A stretch of DNA of 18,310 bases from Bacteroidota bacterium (GCA_023251595.1 JAHEYM010000021.1:1-18310); one strand, 5' to 3'. Positions 7,371-15,762 are shown, counted from the stretch's first letter. Made by a program: numbers and translations. The notes: generated from the letters alone by a model not told the origin.

Positions 7371-8891
7371 TTAAACCAATACTTTCCCATCCATTTCCTT
7401 TGGAATTTGAACGCCAAGAATATGCAAAATCGTTGGGGCTAAATCACAAAGTCTTCCGTTTTTCACGGGACCATGAAAATCACTGTCAATTAAAAACCAA
7501 GGAACGGGATTTAATGTATGTGCTGTGTTTGGCGAACCGTCTGAATTAATTGCGCAATCAGCATTTCCATGATCGGAAGTAATAATGAATGAATATCCGT
7601 TTTTAATTCCGGCTTCTACTACTTCTTTTACGCATTTATCAACAGTTTCGACAGCTTCAACAATAGCAGAAAAAACACCGGTATGTCCCACCATATCTGC
7701 ATTCGCAAAATTCAAACATACAAAATCAACTTCACCATTATTTAATTCCTGAATTAAAGCATCCTTCACTTCGTATGCGCTCATCGATGGTTTTAAATCA
7801 TAAGTCGCAACTTTCGGCGATGGAATCATAATTCTTTTTTCTCCTTCGAATACTGTTTCTCTTCCACCGGAGAAAAAGAAAGTTACATGCGGATATTTTT
7901 CTGTTTCGGAAATTCTGAGTTGCTTCAAATCCGCATTGGATAAGGCTTCTCCTAATGTCATATCCAGATTTTGTTTTTCAAACATAACATGAATATTCTG
8001 AAAAGTATCATCATATTTTGTCATCGTAACATAATAGAGATTTAATTTCTTCATATTCTGTTCCGGAAAATCTTGCTGCGTAAGCGCCATCGTAATTTCG
8101 CGACAACGGTCTGTACGGAAATTAAAACAAATTACTGCATCTTCGTCTTCAATCTTCGCAATAGGTCTGTCATTTATTGTAATGACGGTTGGAACGATAA
8201 ATTCATCCGATCTGTTTTGATCGTAAGAATGTTGAATGGCTTCAGAAGCGGAAAGGGCTTTGATTCCGGTGCCTTTCACCATTGCATTGTATGCCAATTT
8301 AATTCTCTCCCAGCGTTTATCGCGATCCATTGCATAATATCTTCCCGATACTGATGCAAATTTGCATTGTGTAGAGGCAATATTTTTTTCAACTTCATTT
8401 ATAGAATTAATCCCGGAATGTGGGTCGGTATCGCGACCATCCGTAAACGCATGTATATATGTACGTGAATTGACACCGGCTTTTGCCGCAACTTTACAAA
8501 GTTCAATCAAATGATTTTGATGAGAATGAACTCCCCCGTCAGAAACAAGTCCGATTAAATGTAGATTTTTTCCGCTTTCTTTTACATATTTTAATGCAGA
8601 CTGTAATACTTCATTTTGTTGAAATGTTCCATCTGCGACTGCTTTATTTATTTTCGCAAAATCCTGATAAACCACGCGACCCGCACCAATATTGAGATGT
8701 CCAACTTCCGAATTTCCCATTTGTCCTTCGGGGAGACCCACATCGAGTCCGCAGGTGAGTAAATTTGCATGCGGATATTGTTTATATAAGCTATCGACAA
8801 ATGGTGTGGAAGCGGCTTTAATCGCGTTTGCAGGAGTGTCAGCGCCCTCACCCCAACCATCCATAATTATTAGTACTAATCTTTTTTTCAT
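7371..8891 (-). CDS. gpmI: 2,3-bisphosphoglycerate-independent phosphoglycerate mutase
   Basis: This 506-residue enzyme interconverts 3- and 2-phosphoglycerate in glycolysis and gluconeogenesis, in the cytoplasm, using two Mn ions and no bisphosphoglycerate cofactor. Visible hallmarks are the N-terminal metal motif LVLIIMDGWG (Asp11), the phospho-Ser loop GQMGNSEVGHLNIGAGR (Ser61), HAFTDGRDTDP, the arginine-rich SGRYYAMDRDKRWER, and the C-terminal metal ligands in NFANADMVGHTG and ITSDHGNAD. Length is normal for the family (about 505-515). The ATG at 8891 lies two bases after the histidine kinase stop, so it is probably co-transcribed with it and with the end of the ATP synthase operon. No frameshift or missing catalytic residue seen. 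Confidence 0.98.
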   Translation of the reverse strand: MKKRLVLIIMDGWGEGADTPANAIKAASTPFVDSLYKQYPHANLLTCGLDVGLPEGQMGNSEVGHLNIGAGRVVYQDFAKINKAVADGTFQQNEVLQSALKYVKESGKNLHLIGLVSDGGVHSHQNHLIELCKVAAKAGVNSRTYIHAFTDGRDTDPHSGINSINEVEKNIASTQCKFASVSGRYYAMDRDKRWERIKLAYNAMVKGTGIKALSASEAIQHSYDQNRSDEFIVPTVITINDRPIAKIEDEDAVICFNFRTDRCREITMALTQQDFPEQNMKKLNLYYVTMTKYDDTFQNIHVMFEKQNLDMTLGEALSNADLKQLRISETEKYPHVTFFFSGGRETVFEGEKRIMIPSPKVATYDLKPSMSAYEVKDALIQELNNGEVDFVCLNFANADMVGHTGVFSAIVEAVETVDKCVKEVVEAGIKNGYSFIITSDHGNADCAINSDGSPNTAHTLNPVPWFLIDSDFHGPVKNGRLCDLAPTILHILGVQIPKEMDGKVLV

Positions 8892-8893
8892 GG

Positions 8894-9832
8894 CTAAAAT
8901 GTAATGACGAACACGGTTCCTTTTGGGTTATTCTCCGACACCGTAATCCTTCCCTGATGCGCATCCACGACTTTCTTAACTATATATAAACCAAGTCCCG
9001 TTCCTTTTGTTTTACGTGTTTCTTCGTTCCCTATTCTATAAAATATTCTGAATATATTTTGTTTTTCGGATTCCGGAATTCCATATCCTTCATCAGAAAC
9101 ACTCAACATTATTCTTCCATACTGGGTAGCGAGTCTGACAGAGATAGTCGATCCTACAGGCGAATATTTTTCTGCATTTTCGAGCAGATTAATTATCATC
9201 GAAGAAAATGCGATACGGTCGAATGACAGAAATATTTCGGGTTCTATTTCAGCGTTTATAATATGATTGGGTGAACGTTGTGCTTTATAATTCTGAATTT
9301 GATTTGTCAACATTTCCGATAAATTCTCGTCCTCTCTTCTGAAAAATTCCTGCTGATTTTCCAATCTTGTAGCGAAAAGCATATTTTCAATCAAATTATT
9401 GAGACGAGTGGTGTCTTCAACCGCATGTTTCAAAAGCAATTCTTTTTTTTCATGATCAAGTTGGTGTTTCTGAAGAGTTTGAAGATTCAACATCACCGAT
9501 GCAAGCGGCGATTTTAATTCATGCGTAACCGAAAGCAAAAAATTCTGATGTTGACGCGCCAATAATATTTCGCTGTCAATTGCTTTTTTTGTTGTTCTGA
9601 TACCCCAAAATAATAAACCGAGAAATACTGCTCCTTCTCCCCCAATCATCCACCATTTTTCGTGAAGTTTTCTTAACAATGGATCATTTGTAGTGGTCGA
9701 AAGTGTACTCACATCACCGTGAGAAGTGATTAAATAAATCTCTTTGTTGAGATCGAAAAGCAAATACGCCCACCATCCAAATTGCAGGAAAACATAAATG
9801 ACAAGGAGATAGAAAAAAGCTTTTGGCTTCAA
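8894..9832 (-). CDS. Membrane sensor histidine kinase
   Basis: This protein of 312 residues has two membrane segments (about 5-26 and 61-80) that enclose a short periplasmic loop of about 35 residues. A HisKA domain with the phospho-acceptor in SVTHELKSPLASV (His104) follows, then a HATPase domain with N-box NLLENAEKYSP, G1 DEGYGIPE, F-box IFRIFYRIG and G2 GTGLGLYIVKKVV. It should autophosphorylate and pass the phosphate to a response regulator, which is not in this window. The only plausible start is TTG at 9832, one base after the atpG stop; no ATG occurs before the second membrane segment. The loop is too small for a large ligand domain, so the signal may be membrane state or small molecules. 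Confidence 0.93.
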   Translation of the reverse strand: MKPKAFFYLLVIYVFLQFGWWAYLLFDLNKEIYLITSHGDVSTLSTTTNDPLLRKLHEKWWMIGGEGAVFLGLLFWGIRTTKKAIDSEILLARQHQNFLLSVTHELKSPLASVMLNLQTLQKHQLDHEKKELLLKHAVEDTTRLNNLIENMLFATRLENQQEFFRREDENLSEMLTNQIQNYKAQRSPNHIINAEIEPEIFLSFDRIAFSSMIINLLENAEKYSPVGSTISVRLATQYGRIMLSVSDEGYGIPESEKQNIFRIFYRIGNEETRKTKGTGLGLYIVKKVVDAHQGRITVSENNPKGTVFVITF

Positions 9833-9833
9833 T

Positions 9834-10721
9834 TTAATTATTTAATGCTTCCGCACCACCTACGATCTCTAATATCTCGCCCGTAATTGCGGCTTGACGT
9901 GCTTTGTTATACGAAAGCTTGAGTGCCTTTAATAATTCCTGTGCATTGTCTGTTGCTTTATTCATCGAGGTCATGCGCGCACCATGTTCACCAGCGTGAC
10001 TTTCCAACAACGACTTATAAAGCTGTATTTTCAATGCTTTCGGAATTAATTCTTTCACCAGATCTTCTTTCACGGGTTCGAAAATATAATCCGGAATAAA
10101 TTTATTGACAGGTTTTTCTTTGGAAGTCGGCGGCTGCAAAGGCAAAAATTGTTCAGCAGAAACATTCTGAACAGCAGCATTTTTGAAATGATTATATACT
10201 AATTCAATATGATCGTATTTGCCATCCACAAACTCTTTCATAAACTGTTCTGCAAGCGGAGCAACATTTGCAAAATTAAGTTCAGTAAATAAAGTGTTGC
10301 TTTGTCCGGCAAACATCGTTTTCTGCTTTGAATAAAAATCAGACGCTTTTTTTCCGATCGACCATACTTTTACATTTCCGGTTTTATTCAGTTCATTGTA
10401 ACGGGTCGCAATCATTCTGTTCACTGTACGGATCACATTTGCATTAAAACCCCCACACAGACCACGATTCGAAGTGACTGCGATAATCAAAACATTATTC
10501 ACGGGACGCACTTTTGTATATGCACCACCCGCGCTCGACTCCAGATTCTGAGAAAGATTTTCAAGAATTTCGCGCAACTTGTTAGCATACGGACGCATCT
10601 GTATGATCGCATCTTGGGCACGGCGTAGCTTGGCAGCCGACACCATCTTCATCGCTTTGGTGATTTGCTGCGTTGAAGAAACTGATGCGATCCTTGTGCG
10701 GACTTCCTTTAAACTGCCCAT
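9834..10721 (-). CDS. atpG: F1Fo ATP synthase gamma subunit
   Basis: This protein of 295 residues is the central rotor shaft of F1, coupling c-ring rotation to catalysis in the alpha/beta hexamer. The signature N-terminus MGSLKEVRTRIASVSSTQQI, then TKAMKMVSAAKLRRAQ, and the C-terminal helix with KARQAAITGEILEIVGGAEAL are typical, as is SNRGLCGGFN near residue 85. Length fits the family (about 285-300). It lies 16 bases after atpA and is followed one base later by the histidine kinase rather than by atpD/atpC. Confidence 0.97.
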   Translation of the reverse strand: MGSLKEVRTRIASVSSTQQITKAMKMVSAAKLRRAQDAIIQMRPYANKLREILENLSQNLESSAGGAYTKVRPVNNVLIIAVTSNRGLCGGFNANVIRTVNRMIATRYNELNKTGNVKVWSIGKKASDFYSKQKTMFAGQSNTLFTELNFANVAPLAEQFMKEFVDGKYDHIELVYNHFKNAAVQNVSAEQFLPLQPPTSKEKPVNKFIPDYIFEPVKEDLVKELIPKALKIQLYKSLLESHAGEHGARMTSMNKATDNAQELLKALKLSYNKARQAAITGEILEIVGGAEALNN

Positions 10722-10737
10722 TCTGAATTATATATAA

Positions 10738-12324
10738 TTATATTTTGTTTTCGTAACCTTTCGCAACATCTGCACCGACTGCTTCCAATACTTTAAGAAC
10801 TGTATCGTCCAATTTTCCTGCTTTCAGTGATGCAAGTGTATCAGTATGTTTTGATTCCAGAATGCTTAAATAAGTCGCTTCGAATTCCTTAATATATTTC
10901 ACCGGAACATTTTTCAATAATCCTTTTGTACCGAGATAAATAATTGCAACCTGTTGTTCAACACGCATAGGCGAGAACTGTGGTTGTTTCAGAATTTCCA
11001 CGTTACGTGCACCTTTATCAAGTACCGATTTTGTTGCAGCATCAAGATCAGAACCGAATTTTGAAAATGCTTCAAGCTCACGATATTGTGCCTGATCCAA
11101 TTTCAAAGTTCCGGCAATTTTCTTCATCGATTTAATCTGCGCATTTCCACCAACCCTTGATACGGAAATACCAACATTAATTGCGGGACGAACACCATTA
11201 TTAAATAAAGTAGTTTCCAAAAATATTTGTCCGTCGGTAATTGAAATTACGTTCGTAGGTATATATGCAGAAACATCACCTGCTTGTGTTTCAATAATTG
11301 GAAGAGCAGTTAACGAACCGCCACCTTTTACAAGATGACGAATACTTTCAGGCAAATCGTTCATCTGACTTGCAATTTTATCTGAGTTATTTACTTTAGC
11401 AGCACGTTCGAGAAGACGGCTGTGCAAATAAAATACGTCGCCGGGATATGCCTCACGACCCGGTGGGCGACGAAGCAAAAGAGAAACTTCACGATATGCA
11501 ACCGCTTGTTTCGAAAGATCATCATACGTAATTAAAGCAGGACGTCCGGTATCACGGAAATATTCACCAATTGCGGCACCAGCCATCGGCGCGTAAAACT
11601 GCATCGCAGAAGGATCGGAAGCTGTAGCGGCAACAACAACTGTATATGCCATCGCTCCATTTTCTTCCAACGTTTTTACAATCTGCGCAACGGTCGAACC
11701 TTTTTGTCCGATCGCTACATATATACAATATACAGGTTTGCCCGCTTCGTAAAATTCTTTTTGGTTGATAATTGTATCAATTACTACGGCAGTTTTTCCG
11801 GTTTGACGATCGCCGATAATTAATTCACGTTGTCCGCGACCAATCGGAATCATAGCATCGATCGGTTTAATTCCGGTTTGCAACGGTTCATTAACAGGTT
11901 GACGATAAATTACACCCGGTGCTTTTCTTTCGAGCGGCATTTCATATAATTGTCCCGTGATCGGTCCTTTTCCATCGATCGGATTTCCCAATGTATCGAC
12001 CACGCGACCTAACATTCCTTCACCCACATTAATAGATGCAATACGACGTGTACGTTTCACTGTATCGCCTTCCTTCACAGCATTTGAACTACCGAGAAGA
12101 ACCGCACCCACATTGTCTTCTGCAAGATTAAGAACGATTCCTTTTAAACCGTTATCAAATTCAATCAACTCGCCCGCACCCACATTTGTGAGTCCGTAGA
12201 TGATGGCAATTCCATCACCCACCTGAAGAACGGTTCCTATTTCTTCGAGTTCAGTTGTAGTTTTAAAACCTGCTAATTGTTCTTTGAGGATGGCAGAAAC
12301 TTCATCCGGTCTTACTTCAACCAT
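10738..12324 (-). CDS. atpA: F1Fo ATP synthase alpha subunit
   Basis: This protein of 528 residues is the non-catalytic nucleotide-binding subunit of F1. It shows the Walker A loop GDRQTGKTAVVID, the strand ending ALITYDDLSKQA, the signature PAINVGISVSRVGGNAQ with the arginine finger (SRVGG), and the PIGRGQRELIIGDRQTGKT block. The N-terminus VRPDEVSAILKEQLAGF is the usual helix that binds the delta subunit. It starts two bases after the atpH stop and precedes atpG. Slightly longer than the typical 500-515 residues, as in other Bacteroidota. Confidence 0.98.
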   Translation of the reverse strand: MVEVRPDEVSAILKEQLAGFKTTTELEEIGTVLQVGDGIAIIYGLTNVGAGELIEFDNGLKGIVLNLAEDNVGAVLLGSSNAVKEGDTVKRTRRIASINVGEGMLGRVVDTLGNPIDGKGPITGQLYEMPLERKAPGVIYRQPVNEPLQTGIKPIDAMIPIGRGQRELIIGDRQTGKTAVVIDTIINQKEFYEAGKPVYCIYVAIGQKGSTVAQIVKTLEENGAMAYTVVVAATASDPSAMQFYAPMAGAAIGEYFRDTGRPALITYDDLSKQAVAYREVSLLLRRPPGREAYPGDVFYLHSRLLERAAKVNNSDKIASQMNDLPESIRHLVKGGGSLTALPIIETQAGDVSAYIPTNVISITDGQIFLETTLFNNGVRPAINVGISVSRVGGNAQIKSMKKIAGTLKLDQAQYRELEAFSKFGSDLDAATKSVLDKGARNVEILKQPQFSPMRVEQQVAIIYLGTKGLLKNVPVKYIKEFEATYLSILESKHTDTLASLKAGKLDDTVLKVLEAVGADVAKGYENKI

Positions 12325-12326
12325 GA

Positions 12327-12893
12327 TTATTTATTATTAATTTTTCCGATGTAAAGATTTTTGTTGAATGATTGTCTCAATAGCGACAAGCTATGTGAGA
12401 TACTTGTGTCGTATTGATAATTTTTAAAACGAAGAACAAATCCGCCGATGATGTCTTTATCGACTTTTTCGGTTAATTCGACTTCCGATTTTAAATTGTT
12501 TTTCACTATATCAATAATATCTTTTCGAATTTTATCGTCAATACCTACCGCTGTAGTCAGCACTGCTGTTGTGATTCCGCGAAGTTCAAGATGACGGTTC
12601 AGAAAATCTGCGACGATGCCATCGAGCATATTTTCCCTTTTCTTACCGACAATAAATTCAAGAAATGTTTGTGTCAGGGGATTTATTCTTCCCGAAAATA
12701 ATTTTTTAATAAGCTCAAGTTTTTTTGCGGTCTTAATAATCGGACTTTTCAAGAAAGCTCTGAACTCCTTATTTTGTTCAATCGTATTCTGCAGTAATTG
12801 CATATCAGCAGAAACCTGTGGCAAAATACCGCGGTCGATTGCTAATGACAATATTGATTTACCGTATCTTTTTGATACTTTCGTTTCGAGCAT
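12327..12893 (-). CDS. atpH: F1Fo ATP synthase delta subunit
   Basis: This protein of 188 residues is part of the peripheral stalk, joining the top of F1 to the b subunits. The N-terminal KVSKRYGKSILSLAIDRG helix and the C-terminal region VDKDIIGGFVLRFKNYQYD, matching the conserved D-x-x-I-x-G-G-x-x-x-x motif, identify it. It starts 12 bases after atpF and ends two bases before atpA, so all three are one transcript. Confidence 0.95.
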   Translation of the reverse strand: MLETKVSKRYGKSILSLAIDRGILPQVSADMQLLQNTIEQNKEFRAFLKSPIIKTAKKLELIKKLFSGRINPLTQTFLEFIVGKKRENMLDGIVADFLNRHLELRGITTAVLTTAVGIDDKIRKDIIDIVKNNLKSEVELTEKVDKDIIGGFVLRFKNYQYDTSISHSLSLLRQSFNKNLYIGKINNK

Positions 12894-12905
12894 TTTCGCG
12901 TGAAA

Positions 12906-13400
12906 TTAGTTTGGATTAATTTCTTTCACCAATTGATTTACAAGCGCACGTTGACGCTCGTCGGTGGAGAGTTCAGCGCGAATAATCTTTTCTGCCATTT
13001 CGATTGCCATTTTTGCCACCTGATTTTGCAATTCAATAATGGCCGCCATTTTCTGATTTTCAATTGCATCGCGTGCGATTGCGATCAGACGTGTTCCTTC
13101 TACTTCCGCTCTCTGTTTTGCCTCCGCAATAATCTGATCTTTTGCTTCACGGGCTTCTTTTAAAATAACATCGCGTTCAATTCTTGCACCTTCGAGTAAA
13201 TGTTGATGCTCAGATTTAAGAGCCGCCATTTCCTGACGTGTTTTTTTTGCGGTGTCAAGTGCTTCCTGAATAGAATCATTTCTCGAATCGAGTGCTTTGA
13301 GAATTGGTTTCCAGGCAAACTTTTTCAAAATGAAAAAGACAATTCCGAAAGAAAGGATCATCCAGAAGATGAGTCCGAGTGCGGGTTGTACGAGTTGCAT
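12906..13400 (-). CDS. atpF: F1Fo ATP synthase b subunit
   Basis: This protein of 164 residues forms the peripheral stalk. It has one N-terminal membrane helix (about 8-25, GLIFWMILSFGIVFFILK) followed by KFAWKPILKALDSRND and a long charged alpha-helical coiled coil rich in Ala/Glu/Lys. Only one b-type gene is present, so a homodimer is expected. It follows atpE across a 91-base spacer that holds a strong hairpin. Confidence 0.96.
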   Translation of the reverse strand: MQLVQPALGLIFWMILSFGIVFFILKKFAWKPILKALDSRNDSIQEALDTAKKTRQEMAALKSEHQHLLEGARIERDVILKEAREAKDQIIAEAKQRAEVEGTRLIAIARDAIENQKMAAIIELQNQVAKMAIEMAEKIIRAELSTDERQRALVNQLVKEINPN

Positions 13401-13407
13401 GACTTAT

Positions 13408-13443
13408 ATATAATTGTTAATTATTAATTGTTCATTGTTAATT
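13408..13443. repeat. Heptamer repeat between atpE and atpF
   Basis: Four consecutive seven-base units (TGTTAAT, TATTAAT, TGTTCAT, TGTTAAT) run from 13415 to 13442. AT-rich spacer just upstream of atpF translation; no known role. Confidence 0.45.
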
Positions 13444-13446
13444 AAA

Positions 13447-13477
13447 CCTGCATCCCGGCCAATCGCAAGGATGCAGG
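13447..13477 (-). promoter_or_regulatory. Hairpin 3' of atpE
   Basis: CCTGCATCC (13447-13455) and GGATGCAGG (13469-13477) form a perfect nine-base stem with a 13-base loop, starting 14 bases after the atpE stop. The minus strand continues TTTAATTAAC, not a long T-run. It may protect the atpE message end or end part of the transcripts, giving more c than b subunit. Confidence 0.6.
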
Positions 13478-13491
13478 AATAAGAGGTTGAA

Positions 13492-13743
13492 TTACTTGAT
13501 AAAGATTACAAGTAATCCAATAACCATTGCGAAGAACGCTGTTCCTTCAACAAGCGCGGCCATCAGGATCATGTTGGAGCGAATATCATTCATCGCTTCC
13601 GGCTGACGAGCAATCGATTCGAGTGCTGATCCGCCAATCCTTCCGATACCGACACCTGCTCCAAGAGCTGCGACGCCTGCGCCGAGAGCTGCAATACCAT
13701 ATTCGGGTCTTGCAACAACTTCTAATAGAACTGATGATAGCAT
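13492..13743 (-). CDS. atpE: F1Fo ATP synthase c subunit (proteolipid)
   Basis: This protein of 83 residues forms the rotor ring. It has two membrane hairpin helices, the first Gly/Ala-rich (IAALGAGVAALGAGVGIGRI), the conserved polar loop ARQPEA, and a second helix containing ALVEGTAFFAMV with the ion-carrying Glu. The Gln of the first helix and the Ser next to the Glu that mark sodium-binding rings are absent, so protons are the likely coupling ion. It is placed between two hairpins, in the spacers toward atpB and atpF. Confidence 0.96.
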   Translation of the reverse strand: MLSSVLLEVVARPEYGIAALGAGVAALGAGVGIGRIGGSALESIARQPEAMNDIRSNMILMAALVEGTAFFAMVIGLLVIFIK

Positions 13744-13769
13744 GGTAATGAAATTAGTACTGATTCGCC

Positions 13770-13801
13770 TGCCGGACTTATATATATATCTGTCGCCGGC
13801 A
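13770..13801 (-). promoter_or_regulatory. Hairpin between atpB and atpE
   Basis: TGCCGG (13770-13775) pairs with CCGGCA (13796-13801) around an AT-rich loop containing TATATATATA. It lies in the 81-base spacer upstream of atpE and could influence processing or translation of atpE. Confidence 0.45.
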
Positions 13802-13824
13802 AGCAGCCCGACAGAATATTTAAT

Positions 13825-15069
13825 TTAGTGATCGTGACTTTCTTCTAACGCCATACCGAAATACATTGCTGAAAGAAGTGTGAATACATAAGCCTGTAAA
13901 AATGATACAAGCAAATCGAGCAGAGTCATAAATATGGTGAATGCGATCGACATGATCGAGACACCATATCCAAGAAATATATTTTTTTCGGCGAAGATAA
14001 AAATCATCGCGAAGAATGACAGCGCAACAATATGTCCCGCGAGCATATTTGCAAAAAGCCGGATCATAAGGACGAACGGCTTCAGAAATATACCGAGAAT
14101 TTCGATGGGTGTGAGAATAAATAATACACCGATCGGAATTCCGGGCATTGCCAATGTGTGTCTCCAATAATGTTTTTTCGTGTTTGCCATCATGATGACG
14201 AAAGTGCAAACCGCGAGTGTCATCGGAATGGCAATATTTCCGGTGAGATTTGCGCCACCCGGAAAAATCGGAATTAATCCGAGGAGGTTATTAATCAGGA
14301 TGAAGAAAAATACGGTTAAAAGAAAAGGCATAAATCTTTTATAATGTTTTTCGCCGATCGAATTTTTAGCGATGTCGTCGCGGACAAAAACAATAATCGG
14401 TTCGAACATCGATTGCATTCCTTTCGGGGCGGTTTCCTTGTTTCGTACATAAGATTTCGCCACAGAGAGGATGATAAACAGGATCAAAAAGACACCGATA
14501 AAGAGAGAAGCAACATTTTTGGTGATAGAGAGATCCCAGATTCCGGCAGAGGCCGTGGTATCAAGTTTACCGTTTTCATCGACAGCAACGATGTTGCCAT
14601 TAATGTATTTATTATGATCAAGATTCTGATCTTTTACAAATTCTTCGTCAATAATTCGATAACCCTGATATGATTTCCCGTCTTCGAAATGAGAAGAAGA
14701 AAATATCGAAAATCCTTTGCCTGATGAATAAAGAATCACCGGAAGCGGAATGGCAACAGCATGTTCACCTTCACCCCAAAGATGCCATTCGTGGTTATCG
14801 GCGATGTGACCGATGATCATCTCGCCGGCATTAAATGACTTTTTCTCCTTCGATTCGCTGCCGTCTTTAGCAGTTTCAGTATTAGTTGAAGTTGGCTCAT
14901 CCATCTTCGAAGAAGTTCCTTCAACTTTGTGCGGAGCAACTACTTCCGGCTTTTTTTCGTCTTTAGCGGCGGGTTTTTCAGCTTTTAGAAGGGTTGAAAC
15001 CAGAAAAAACATGGCGGTTGCCACGAGGAGTAGGGTAAAACGAAGGTACTTTTTCTGCAACAATCTCAT
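13825..15069 (-). CDS. atpB: F1Fo ATP synthase a subunit with N-terminal extension
   Basis: This protein of 414 residues forms the stator channel next to the c-ring. The C-terminal half has the essential Arg in MIRLFANMLAGH (about Arg337) and the polar helix FLQAYVFTLLSAMYFG. The first 180 or so residues are additional: a signal-peptide-like segment (FTLLLVATAMFFLVSTLL), a charged Lys/Glu/Thr linker, and a domain with HEWHLWGEGEHAVAIPLP. Such extensions are usual in Bacteroidota. I chose the ATG at 15069. The frame stays open to a TTG at 15111, but that codon lies inside the -7 promoter element and would not be transcribed. First gene of the atpBEFHAG operon. Confidence 0.96.
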   Translation of the reverse strand: MRLLQKKYLRFTLLLVATAMFFLVSTLLKAEKPAAKDEKKPEVVAPHKVEGTSSKMDEPTSTNTETAKDGSESKEKKSFNAGEMIIGHIADNHEWHLWGEGEHAVAIPLPVILYSSGKGFSIFSSSHFEDGKSYQGYRIIDEEFVKDQNLDHNKYINGNIVAVDENGKLDTTASAGIWDLSITKNVASLFIGVFLILFIILSVAKSYVRNKETAPKGMQSMFEPIIVFVRDDIAKNSIGEKHYKRFMPFLLTVFFFILINNLLGLIPIFPGGANLTGNIAIPMTLAVCTFVIMMANTKKHYWRHTLAMPGIPIGVLFILTPIEILGIFLKPFVLMIRLFANMLAGHIVALSFFAMIFIFAEKNIFLGYGVSIMSIAFTIFMTLLDLLVSFLQAYVFTLLSAMYFGMALEESHDH

Positions 15070-15108
15070 TTCTAATGGGTTAATAATTGGTAGCCCTGAA
15101 AACGCCCG

Positions 15109-15139
15109 CAAAGGTAGATATTACAGATTAGAAAACAAA
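15109..15139 (-). promoter_or_regulatory. Promoter of the atp operon
   Basis: The minus strand shows TTTG (15139-15136), a 19-base spacer and TACCTTTG (15116-15109), a perfect match to the Bacteroidota primary sigma consensus TTTG-N19-TAnnTTTG. The transcript should start near 15102-15104, leaving a 5' leader of about 35 bases before atpB. Confidence 0.8.
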
Positions 15140-15152
15140 GTGTTTTATTTCG

Positions 15153-15269
15153 TTGAAGGGTTGAAGAGTTGAAGGGTTGATAGGTTGAAGGGTTGAAGGG
15201 TTGAAGAGTTGAAGGGTTGATAGGTTGAAGGGTTGATAGGTTGATGGGTTGATGGGTTGATAGGTTGAA
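15153..15269. repeat. Tandem octamer array (TTGAAGGG/TTGATAGG)
   Basis: Fourteen full 8-base units plus a partial one, all starting TTGA: TTGAAGGG, TTGAAGAG, TTGATAGG and TTGATGGG variants. Phase is strict. The array ends 13 bases upstream of the atp -33 element. Open frames on the minus strand through it (Ser-Thr-Leu-Gln-Pro peptides) are by-products of the 24-base frame cycle. Confidence 0.9.
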
Positions 15270-15273
15270 ATGA

Positions 15274-15342
15274 GAATCCTGAAGGGATTCAACGTTAATA
15301 GAAGATGGAGACGAACAAAATTCGACAACCACGGCGTGGTTG
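15274..15342. repeat. Double mini-hairpin element
   Basis: GAATCCTGAAGGGATTC (15274-15290) and CAACCACGGCGTGGTTG (15326-15342) are two short palindromic hairpins with centres about 52 bases apart. The layout matches the element at 18168-18235. Probably an interspersed repeat. The rest of 15343-15500 shows no supported gene. Confidence 0.6.
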
Positions 15343-15501
15343 AACAAATGATTATGATGTTTTTGCAGAATGCCCTTGAAAAACCTTCGCATACTCGTTT
15401 GATTGATTTGATTTTCGGCAATAAACATATTACTTTCGCTTGGCGTAACATTAATGTAATGACATTCTCGACACATTGTCTGCAAAATTCAACACGGGGC
15501 G

Positions 15502-15607
15502 CACAGAGAATTCAGAGTTACACAGAGGGATTATGAGATTTTCGCAGTATAAAAAAATAAACCAGATCATTTCTCTGTGAAACTCCGTCAACTCTGCGTT
15601 CTCTGTG
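15502..15607. repeat. Long imperfect inverted repeat (CACAGAGA family)
   Basis: The left arm 15502-15527 (CACAGAGA, CAGAGTTACACAGAG) is complementary with mismatches to the right arm 15573-15607 (CTCTGTGAAACTC, ACTCTGCGTTCTCTGTG). The loop is about 45 bases. Same general type as the elements at 388, 3417 and 5702. Confidence 0.65.
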
Positions 15608-15762
15608 TTGAAAATTAAAATAAAGGCGATGAAAAAAATTTTAAAGAGGCTGATCTTGATCTCGTTCTCGATCTGAGGCTGATTTAGCATTAGAATGTTT
15701 GGAAGAAATAAAAGAAATTTGTACTCCGACCAATTTTCTGAATCCATAATTTGGATAAATTA

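Noticed and set aside
11957..12199. Plus-strand open frames opposite atpA, gpmI, atpB and other clear genes
   Set aside because: Antisense shadows of strongly supported genes without independent motifs or start signals.
13492..13743. Sodium-type c ring
   Set aside because: The Gln in helix 1 and the Ser after the carrier Glu, which mark sodium binding, are missing.
15070..15111. Upstream TTG start extending atpB by 14 residues
   Set aside because: The TTG is part of the TACCTTTG -7 element and would not be transcribed; the ATG at 15069 directly precedes the signal-like segment.
15153..15269. CRISPR array
   Set aside because: Units are contiguous 8-base repeats with no spacers; no cas genes.
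15072..15485. Two overlapping minus-strand open frames with Ser-Thr-Leu-Gln-Pro repeats
   Set aside because: They are created by the octamer array, which has no stops in these frames; both frames are equally open and neither has a start signal or family features.
15270..15536. Plus-strand open frame of 88 codons
   Set aside because: It spans the double mini-hairpin element and the start of the inverted repeat; no domain, no promoter and repeat-derived composition at both ends.
15451..15747. Minus-strand open frame of 98 codons
   Set aside because: It covers most of the long inverted repeat; the hydrophobic stretch comes from AT-rich DNA. No supporting signal.
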